From positions 1 to 5,063 of the forward strand of contig CAMDMN010000182.1 of NCBI GenBank assembly GCA_945901965.1: a DNA stretch of 5,063 nucleotides, in the 5' to 3' direction. Made by a program: the position numbers and the translations under genes. This document shows, piece after piece, positions 1 to 3,881 of the stretch. The first letter of the stretch is position 1, and each line of letters begins with the position of its first letter. The notes beneath the pieces are model-generated. The model did no database searches and was not told the origin of the DNA. It saw only the letters and a list, made by a program, of their open reading frames with translations. The stretch is from Legionella genomosp. 1. Lineage in GTDB: Bacteria; Pseudomonadota; Gammaproteobacteria; Legionellales; Legionellaceae.

Positions 1-1
1 A

Positions 2-1462
2 GCAGGAACTGTAAAAGGTCGTAAAGCCTCAAGACATGCGACTTCAGATTGGATGGAGATGGAAAAGGAGCGTGGTATTTCCATTACTACATCTGTGATG
101 CAGTTTGTCCATAATCAGCATGTGATGAATCTCTTAGATACTCCAGGACACGAAGATTTCTCAGAAGATACTTATCGTACTCTTACAGCAGTTGATTCGG
201 CCTTAATGGTTATTGACGTTGCTAAGGGTGTTGAAGCTAGAACTGTAAAATTAATGGAAGTATGTCGTCTGCGTGATACGCCTATCATGACCTTTATTAA
301 TAAATTAGACCGTGAAGGACGTGAGCCAATTGAGTTGCTTGATGAAGTTGAGACTGTTTTAGGTATTAAATGTGCGCCAGTTACATGGCCCGTTGGCATG
401 GGGAAACGTTTCAAAGGAATTTATCATCTTTATGAAGATATAGTTTATCTTTATAAGTCAGGTAAAAACACGGAGCGGCAGGAAGCTTTACAAATAAAAG
501 GTATAGATAATCCAAAATTAGATGAATTATTAGGTGATATTGCCGAGGAATTACGTGCTGAAATTGAGCTTGTTAAAGGTGCCTCGCATGAATTTAAAGT
601 TAAAGAATATTTAAGTGGCAAAATGACCCCGGTTTATTTTGGCTCAGCAATTAATAATTTTGGCATTAAAGAATTACTCGATGATTTTGCAAAGCATGCT
701 CCAGCTCCTTTACCTCGAGTCGCAGATGAACGTACCGTTATGCCAGAAGAAGAGAATTTTAGTGGGTTTGTATTTAAAATTCAGGCTAACATGGATCCTA
801 AACATCGCGACCGCATTGCCTTTTTACGTATTTGTTCAGGTTCTTTTAAAAAGGGAATGAAATTAAGTCATTTAAGGTTAGGTAAAGACGTGCAAATTGC
901 CAATGCCGTGACTTTTATGGCAGGGGATAGGGCTAATGCGGAGCTTGCATTGGCAGGTGATATTATTGGTTTATATAATCATGGCACCATTAGGATTGGC
1001 GATACTTTTACTCAAGGTGAAAAATTAAAATTTACAGGCATTCCTAATTTTGCCCCGGAATTATTTCGTTTAGTTCGTTTAAAAGATCCATTAAAATCTA
1101 AGGCCTTAATTAAAGGATTAATAGAGTTATCTGAAGAGGGAGCGACGCAGGTATTTAGGCCATTGAATTCTAATCAATTAATTTTAGGGGCTGTAGGTGT
1201 TTTGCAGTTTGATGTTGTTGCCCATCGATTGCAGCATGAGTATAAAGTTGATTGTATTTATGAGGCAGTATCTGTTTCATGCGCACGCTGGGTTTATGCG
1301 AAAGATCCTAAAAAAATGGCAGAATTTCGTGAGCGAGCACATGATTATTTAGCCCTTGATGGAAGTGATTCGTTGATGTATTTAGCGCCAACTAAGGTTA
1401 ATTTGGCAATGGCTGAAGAGCGGTATAAAGATATTGAATTCTCGGGAACAAGAGAGCATTAG
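2..1462 (+). CDS. prfC: Peptide chain release factor 3 (RF3), 5'-truncated by window edge
   Basis: RF3 is a translational GTPase that recycles the class I release factors RF1 and RF2 from the ribosome after peptide release. The frame is already open at base 2 and reads AGTVKGRKASRHATSDW before the internal Met at 53, matching recalled E. coli RF3, so the gene continues upstream. About 43 N-terminal residues, including the P-loop, are outside the window. In the 486 visible residues I see RGISIT (24-29, switch I region), DTPGHE (46-51, G3), NKLD (100-103, G4) and a G5-like GSA near 214-216. FKIQANMDPKHRDR (258-271) marks the domain II beta-barrel, and the typical RF3 ending TREH is present. No frameshift or missing motif is seen. 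The stop TAG is followed 10 bases later by the repeat cluster, with no clear rho-independent terminator. The identification is secure; the upstream operon context is unknown. Confidence 0.98.
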   Translation, partial: AGTVKGRKASRHATSDWMEMEKERGISITTSVMQFVHNQHVMNLLDTPGHEDFSEDTYRTLTAVDSALMVIDVAKGVEARTVKLMEVCRLRDTPIMTFINKLDREGREPIELLDEVETVLGIKCAPVTWPVGMGKRFKGIYHLYEDIVYLYKSGKNTERQEALQIKGIDNPKLDELLGDIAEELRAEIELVKGASHEFKVKEYLSGKMTPVYFGSAINNFGIKELLDDFAKHAPAPLPRVADERTVMPEEENFSGFVFKIQANMDPKHRDRIAFLRICSGSFKKGMKLSHLRLGKDVQIANAVTFMAGDRANAELALAGDIIGLYNHGTIRIGDTFTQGEKLKFTGIPNFAPELFRLVRLKDPLKSKALIKGLIELSEEGATQVFRPLNSNQLILGAVGVLQFDVVAHRLQHEYKVDCIYEAVSVSCARWVYAKDPKKMAEFRERAHDYLALDGSDSLMYLAPTKVNLAMAEERYKDIEFSGTREH

Positions 1463-1472
1463 AAAGGTTTGT

Positions 1473-1511
1473 AGGCACGTCATCCCGAGTACAACGAGGG
1501 ATCTCCTGAAT
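1473..1511. repeat. 39-bp direct repeat, copy 1
   Basis: This 39-bp stretch contains CGTCATCCCGAG and is repeated without mismatch at 1619-1657. It starts 10 bases after the prfC stop. Its CGTCATCCCGAGT core (1478-1490) matches the left terminal repeat of the element at 1624-1705, but the matching right end is missing here, so copy 1 looks like a truncated copy. Repeats starting with this core are, from memory, dispersed in Legionella and other intracellular bacteria. Confidence 0.95.
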
Positions 1512-1519
1512 TTAGTAGT

Positions 1520-1610
1520 TGTAGCCTTGATGCAGCGCAGCGTAATCAAGGTTTTTATTTAGGTTTAGCACTAGAAAACCTTGATTACGCTGCGCTGCAT
1601 CAAGGCTACA
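1520..1610. repeat. Perfect 36-bp inverted repeat (long hairpin) downstream of prfC
   Basis: The left arm at 1520-1555 and the right arm at 1575-1610 are exact reverse complements over 36 bases, with a 19-base spacer (1556-1574). Each arm contains GATGCAGCGCAGCGTAATC or its complement. A transcript of either strand would fold into a very stable stem-loop, which could protect the 3' end of prfC mRNA or that of the convergent gene. No U-tract follows either arm, so it is not a textbook intrinsic terminator. It is flanked on both sides by exactly 8 bases and then by the 39-bp direct repeats. It is more likely a dispersed palindromic repeat than a dedicated terminator. Confidence 0.95.
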
Positions 1611-1618
1611 CTTGCTAG

Positions 1619-1657
1619 AGGCACGTCATCCCGAGTACAACGAGGGATCTCCTGAAT
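1619..1657. repeat. 39-bp direct repeat, copy 2
   Basis: Identical to 1473-1511 at an offset of 146 bases. Unlike copy 1, it continues into a complete short element whose right end is at 1705. Confidence 0.95.
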
Positions 1658-1705
1658 GTAGCACGATACCAATTTTGGAGATTCATCGTTTCACTCGGGA
1701 TGACG
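1624..1705. repeat. 82-bp MITE-like element with 13-bp terminal inverted repeats
   Basis: The left end CGTCATCCCGAGT (1624-1636) is the exact reverse complement of the right end ACTCGGGATGACG (1693-1705). An inner pair, ATCTCC (1647-1652) and GGAGAT (1677-1682), lets the whole element fold into an interrupted hairpin. It has no coding capacity. It resembles small non-autonomous palindromic elements scattered through Legionella-type genomes; the mobilising enzyme, if any, is not visible here. Confidence 0.8.
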
Positions 1706-1717
1706 CCAACATCCCGA
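1695..1717. other. 8-bp stem-loop between convergent genes
   Basis: TCGGGATG (1695-1702) pairs perfectly with CATCCCGA (1710-1717) across a 7-base loop. The structure lies 14 bases beyond the stop codon of the minus-strand gene at 1731. It could end or stabilise that transcript, but no U-run follows on either strand, so it is not called a terminator. The left arm also belongs to the right end of the 1624-1705 element, so the two foldings compete. Confidence 0.5.
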
Positions 1718-1730
1718 TAATTTACCTAAA

Positions 1731-2117
1731 TTAATCTGTAGTACAACTAGCTTTAATAGTTTCAGTGCCTAAGTTAATAAGTTCAACTTGAGAGCCTGCT
1801 ATAGCTACAATATTTAATTTATCTCCAACTCTTAAAGTTGTAGTAAATGTTTCGTTAGTTGCTAAAGTTGTGCCATTAACAATGCCTGTTTTCTTTAGCA
1901 TTTTAGCAGAAATTAAACTTTCAGGAGCGCCACTTACTATTGTACAAGTTGCTTTTATCGTCCAAAAGAAAATATTTGAAAATACTTGCGGATCATTTAC
2001 TGGGAATTCATACTCGACGGCTAATCCTTGTGTAAAAACATGCTGTGTTGTTGAATAAGCAGATGTGGTAAATATAGATGCAGCGCAAATTATTATAGCC
2101 ATAATCTTTCGTAACAT
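1731..2117 (-). CDS. Small exported protein of unknown function (128 aa)
   Basis: I do not recognise a named family. The start at 2117 is chosen because AAAGGAGA lies 5 bases upstream and the resulting N-terminus is a clear signal peptide: MLRK, a hydrophobic stretch (residues 5-16), then a likely cleavage near TSA or AYS at 20-22. An in-frame ATG at 2189 would add 24 residues before the signal and has no such ribosome-binding site. The mature part is about 106 residues, rich in Thr, Val and Ile, which suggests beta-strands. It has just two cysteines, C58 and C125, each inside nearly the same octapeptide (TIKATCTI and TIKASCTT). These probably form a disulfide or mark a repeated strand. Short secreted proteins with a similar FFWTIKATCT pattern exist in Legionella as far as I recall, but I could not check this. 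The gene converges on prfC and diverges from the apyrase gene. The product is likely periplasmic or secreted; its role is unknown. Confidence 0.8.
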   Translation of the reverse strand: MLRKIMAIIICAASIFTTSAYSTTQHVFTQGLAVEYEFPVNDPQVFSNIFFWTIKATCTIVSGAPESLISAKMLKKTGIVNGTTLATNETFTTTLRVGDKLNIVAIAGSQVELINLGTETIKASCTTD

Positions 2118-2122
2118 AAAAA

Positions 2123-2130
2123 TCTCCTTT
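2123..2130 (-). promoter_or_regulatory. Ribosome-binding site that sets the start of the small exported protein
   Basis: On the minus strand AAAGGAGA precedes the ATG at 2117; its AGGAG core (2124-2128) is 6 bases from the start codon. It is the strongest Shine-Dalgarno sequence in the window and rules in favour of 2117 over the upstream ATG at 2189. Confidence 0.85.
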
Positions 2131-2245
2131 GTGAAAAACAATAGAACTAAGACTTCTTTTAATTGTTGAAATGGAAAACTAACAGACATTTTCTAAGTTA
2201 GCAATAGAATAAATAAAGCAAAATACTAAATTTAATATTTTGATA

Positions 2246-2251
2246 TATAAT
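2246..2251 (+). promoter_or_regulatory. Candidate -10 box for the apyrase gene
   Basis: A perfect TATAAT lies 17 bases upstream of the ATG at 2268. No good -35 box is found at 15-19 bases spacing; a TG at 2241-2242 could act as an extended -10 with the overlapping TATATA at 2244. Transcription would begin near 2258, leaving a leader of only about 10 bases to the ATG, or 22 to the GTG at 2280. The region is very AT-rich, so this remains a candidate. Confidence 0.45.
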
Positions 2252-2267
2252 GCACCAATAATTTATT

Positions 2268-3416
2268 ATGGTGACTTCTGTGAAGCGTTTATTTATTTTT
2301 CTAATTTGTTTTTTTGTTGGTGTTTTTAATGTATTTGCAAAGGGAGATGTTTGTAACCAGCGCCATTGTATTGCAGTGGTTGATGCAGGAAGTAGTGGCT
2401 CGCGTTTGCATATTTTTGCATATGATGTTGAGCAAGATAATTCACCGATAAACATTAATGAGCTTTGGTCGAAAAAAATCAAGCCTGGGTTTGCGACTGT
2501 TGATTTAACTCAAGACAAGATAAATTCATATATAGATAATTTATTTAAAGATTCACCTGAGAATAATATCCCGGTATATTTCTATGCAACAGCTGGAATG
2601 AGGCTTTTATCTAATGAACAGCAGCAGCTATATTATCAAGCCTTAGAGCGGTGGTTTAATAATCAAAATGATTGGCAACTTGCAGAAGCGAAAACAATTA
2701 CCGGTAGTGATGAAGGTATTTATGGTTGGTTAGCAGTAAATTATCAACTTGGAAGTTTTGATTCTTATTCTAAACAATTAGCTAATGTAATTGACATTGG
2801 CGGTGCGTCAGCGCAGGTTACATTCCCAGTTGAGGATATTGCAAATATTGCACCTGATGATCTTCAATCAATTGATGTATATGGCAAACACATAAATCTA
2901 TTTGCTCATAGTTTTTTAGGTTTAGGCCAAACATTAATTACGCAGCAATTTATTAATGATGAAAATTGTTTTGCAAAAGGGTATCAATTACCTAATGGAT
3001 CTTTTGCCAAAGGGGATGCTAGATCTTGTGAGCGAGAAATTGCTAAATATATAGTAAATGTCCATGAAGTTAATAAATTAGTGCAACCAGTGCTTTTAGA
3101 TAATACTGGCAGATGGTACGCAATTGGGGGCGCTGCAACATTAGTTGATGAAAAAATTCTTTCGCTTGATGGGAGAAAATTTACTAGTGAAGATTTATTA
3201 CAGCTTGGAGATGATGAAATTTGTCATCAACCCTGGAAAGATTTAACTTTAAAATATCCAGGTAACGACTATCTTTACGGTTACTGTTTTTTCCCTTCAT
3301 ATTATTATGCACTATTTGTTGAAGGGTATGGTATAGATAAAAATACTCCTATAAACATCATGTCAGCAGATAAATCGGCTGATTGGACCTTGGGTGTGGT
3401 GTTGCATAAACATTAA
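2268..3416 (+). CDS. Exported nucleoside triphosphate diphosphohydrolase (GDA1/CD39 apyrase)
   Basis: Apyrases of this family hydrolyse extracellular or periplasmic NTPs and NDPs stepwise to NMP with a divalent metal. The 382-residue product starts with a basic end and a hydrophobic signal peptide, with likely cleavage after VFA at 24. All apyrase conserved regions are visible: ACR1 DAGSSGSR (39-46, phosphate loop), ACR2 YATAGMRLL (106-114), ACR3 GSDEGIYGWL (146-155, with E149 as the expected catalytic base), ACR4 DIGGASAQ (176-183, second phosphate loop) and ACR5 DWTLG (372-376). Six cysteines in the mature part (C29, C34, C234, C254, C319, C340) suggest disulfides and so export. Length and layout fit the Legionella NTPDase recalled as Lpg1905, where such enzymes support intracellular growth; a virulence role here is inference. 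GTG at 2280 is an alternative start with GGTGA 5 bases upstream and would give a tidier signal peptide. The last 17 codons are duplicated downstream at 3655. No transmembrane helix besides the signal is seen. Confidence 0.95.
   Translation: MVTSVKRLFIFLICFFVGVFNVFAKGDVCNQRHCIAVVDAGSSGSRLHIFAYDVEQDNSPININELWSKKIKPGFATVDLTQDKINSYIDNLFKDSPENNIPVYFYATAGMRLLSNEQQQLYYQALERWFNNQNDWQLAEAKTITGSDEGIYGWLAVNYQLGSFDSYSKQLANVIDIGGASAQVTFPVEDIANIAPDDLQSIDVYGKHINLFAHSFLGLGQTLITQQFINDENCFAKGYQLPNGSFAKGDARSCEREIAKYIVNVHEVNKLVQPVLLDNTGRWYAIGGAATLVDEKILSLDGRKFTSEDLLQLGDDEICHQPWKDLTLKYPGNDYLYGYCFFPSYYYALFVEGYGIDKNTPINIMSADKSADWTLGVVLHKH
2270..2274 (+). promoter_or_regulatory. Shine-Dalgarno-like GGTGA favouring an apyrase start at GTG 2280
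   Basis: There is no purine-rich site before the ATG at 2268. GGTGA at 2270-2274, complementary to the anti-SD-proximal part of the 16S 3' end, lies 5 bases before an in-frame GTG at 2280. Starting there gives an N-terminus reading MKRLFIFLICFF, a more usual signal peptide. The choice only removes four residues. Confidence 0.4.
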
Positions 3417-3420
3417 TTAG
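3366..3420 (+). repeat. 55-bp direct repeat, copy 1 (3' end of the apyrase gene)
   Basis: This covers the last 17 codons (including stop) of the apyrase gene plus 4 downstream bases. It recurs at 3655-3709 with two mismatches (3407 T to G, 3409 A to G). The encoded segment includes the ACR5 motif DWTLG. Confidence 0.95.
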
Positions 3421-3433
3421 TACTAATAATACA

Positions 3434-3450
3434 GGGGTCCGTCCCGGACC
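3434..3450. repeat. GGTCC/GGACC hairpin repeat, copy 1
   Basis: GGGGTCCGTCCCGGACC contains a 5-bp stem GGTCC/GGACC around the loop GTCCC. An identical 17-mer occurs at 3609-3625, and a few AT-rich bases before it (AATAATA) are also shared. It lies 18 bases after the apyrase stop, but no T-tract follows, so terminator function is doubtful. Confidence 0.85.
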
Positions 3451-3513
3451 AACTGCCATTAAGTTAAGGAAAATTACTATTAAATACAATGCATTATTCA
3501 GTTTGCACAATGT

Positions 3514-3566
3514 CGTCATTGCGAGGTACGAAGCAATCCAGAGGCCTGTACTCCGAACCCATGGAT
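3514..3566. repeat. Truncated CGTCATTGCGAG-type dispersed repeat
   Basis: CGTCATTGCGAG (3514-3525) followed by GAAGCAATCCAGAGGCCTG is, from memory, the left half of a palindromic repeat widespread in Legionella-type genomes, whose right half should read back toward CTCGCAATGACG. Here only ATCCA (3536-3540) and TGGAT (3562-3566) remain as a pair, and the rest of the right arm is absent. It has no coding potential. Confidence 0.65.
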
Positions 3567-3608
3567 CAACTATGTCTCATCAGTTTTTTTAAGCAACAAA
3601 ATAATATT

Positions 3609-3625
3609 GGGGTCCGTCCCGGACC
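3609..3625. repeat. GGTCC/GGACC hairpin repeat, copy 2
   Basis: Exact copy of 3434-3450. CCGTCCC is then repeated again at 3624-3630, and pyrimidine-rich sequence follows. Together with copy 1 it brackets the truncated CGTCATTGCGAG element. Confidence 0.85.
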
Positions 3626-3634
3626 GTCCCTTTC

Positions 3635-3654
3635 CTTTTGTCTGCTTTTGTCTG
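3635..3654. repeat. Tandem 10-mer abutting the duplicated apyrase tail
   Basis: CTTTTGTCTG occurs twice without a gap (3635-3644, 3645-3654), ending exactly where the second copy of the apyrase tail begins. This may be a scar of the rearrangement that made the junction. Confidence 0.7.
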
Positions 3655-3705
3655 GCAGATAAATCGGCTGATTGGACCTTGGGTGTGGTGTTGCAGAGAC
3701 ATTAA
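3655..3705 (+). pseudogene. Remnant of the C-terminal end of an apyrase gene
   Basis: These 17 codons encode ADKSADWTLGVVLQRH and a TAA stop. They match the end of the intact apyrase except for two residues (HK to QR). There is no start codon or upstream apyrase sequence; the preceding bases are the CTTTTGTCTG tandem repeat. Similarity extends 4 bases past the stop and then ends abruptly. It is either the last trace of a tandem second apyrase gene lost by deletion, or a segment copied during repeat-mediated rearrangement. It cannot be translated as a gene by itself. Confidence 0.8.
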
Positions 3706-3733
3706 TTAGAACATCTTAGAAATCTAAATCTGC

Positions 3734-3762
3734 TTGATTTTTGTGCTACATTAGCGTAAAAT
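3734..3762 (+). promoter_or_regulatory. Sigma70-type promoter for the ABC-F gene
   Basis: TTGATT (3734-3739, 4 of 6 to consensus) and TAAAAT (3757-3762, 5 of 6) are separated by exactly 17 bases. Transcription would start near 3769-3771, giving a leader of about 110 bases before the ATG at 3882. It is the best -35/-10 pair in the window, though the AT-rich setting makes chance matches possible. Confidence 0.6.
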
Positions 3763-3773
3763 TAAATTTAATT
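3760..3773. promoter_or_regulatory. 14-bp perfect palindrome over the -10 and start site (possible operator)
   Basis: AATTAAATTTAATT is its own reverse complement and overlaps the end of the -10 box and the predicted transcription start. The placement suits a repressor site, but it is made only of A and T in an AT-rich region, so it may be accidental. Confidence 0.3.
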
Positions 3774-3797
3774 CTAAATTGAGGCTTTTGAAATCCG

Positions 3798-3815
3798 ATG
3801 AAAATTACAGCTTAA
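3798..3815 (+). CDS. Possible 5-residue leader peptide (MKITA)
   Basis: ATG at 3798 opens a five-codon frame (MKITA) whose TAA stop (3813-3815) lies within the 5' arm of the 9-bp inverted repeat at 3811-3819. A GAGG (3781-3784) is upstream but 13 bases away, longer than ideal. If translated, ribosomes here would disrupt the stem that masks the ribosome-binding site of the ABC-F gene. Such a short frame can easily occur by chance. Confidence 0.3.
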   Translation: MKITA

Positions 3816-3876
3816 GTATGCCCTGACTCGACAAGGGCGATGGTTATTAAATTCCCTGTCAATACTTAAGAGTATT
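3811..3876 (+). promoter_or_regulatory. Mutually exclusive stem-loops before the ABC-F start (candidate attenuator)
   Basis: Structure A pairs CTTAAGTAT (3811-3819) with ATACTTAAG (3862-3870), a perfect 9-bp stem, extended inward by GCCCT (3820-3824) with AGGGC (3834-3838). Structure B pairs AATACT (3861-3866) with AGTATT (3871-3876) around a TAAG loop. They share bases 3862-3866, so only one can form. Structure A buries most of the weak Shine-Dalgarno TAAGAG (3867-3872), which ends 9 bases before the ATG. The geometry is seen directly; the regulatory role is inference. Confidence 0.45.
3840..3869 (+). CDS. Possible 9-residue leader peptide (MVIKFPVNT)
   Basis: ATG at 3840 opens a frame MVIKFPVNT ending at TAA 3867-3869, in frame with and 12 bases ahead of the ABC-F start. 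AGGG (3834-3837) is only 2 bases upstream, too close for a normal ribosome-binding site. The stop lies in the Shine-Dalgarno region and the 3' arm of the inverted repeat, so translation could couple to the main gene. Evidence is weak. Confidence 0.25.
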   Translation: MVIKFPVNT

Positions 3877-3881
3877 TTATC

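Larger units (their letters stand above)
3417..3733. other. Gene-free, repeat-rich interval after the apyrase gene
   Basis: I see no credible gene here. In order it holds a 12-bp palindrome (3416-3427), the first GGTCC/GGACC repeat, the truncated CGTCATTGCGAG element, an 8-base T-run (3583-3590 region) without a convincing stem before it, the second GGTCC/GGACC repeat, the tandem 10-mer and the apyrase-tail remnant. The layering suggests repeated insertion and deletion. Confidence 0.7.

Noticed and set aside
172..414. Minus-strand 80-codon ORF inside prfC
   Set aside because: It lies entirely opposite the well-conserved G-domain of RF3 and shows no recognisable motif or ribosome-binding site.
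639..860. Plus-strand 73-codon ORF inside prfC
   Set aside because: It is a shifted frame over conserved RF3 sequence and lacks independent support.
1520..1610. Long inverted repeat as an intrinsic terminator
   Set aside because: The stem is very long and no U-tract follows either arm on either strand; a dispersed palindromic repeat is a better description.
1473..1657. CRISPR array
   Set aside because: There are only two direct repeats, the spacing is filled by a palindrome, and there are no cas genes.
1870..2058. Plus-strand 62-codon ORF opposite the small exported protein
   Set aside because: The minus strand has a strong ribosome-binding site and signal peptide; this frame has neither.
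2118..2189. 24-codon upstream extension of the small exported protein
   Set aside because: It would put a mixed segment before an otherwise perfect signal peptide and lacks the AAAGGAGA site that fits the start at 2117.
2198..2482. Minus-strand 94-codon ORF overlapping the apyrase start
   Set aside because: It covers the apyrase promoter, signal peptide and ACR1 coding region and has no motif of its own.
3416..3427. 12-bp palindrome ATTAGTACTAAT after the apyrase stop
   Set aside because: It is short and AT-rich, is not preserved in the second copy of the tail, and shows no further sign of function.
3583..3590. T-run as a rho-independent terminator of the apyrase gene
   Set aside because: No GC-rich stem directly precedes it, and it lies about 170 bases past the stop inside repeat-derived sequence.
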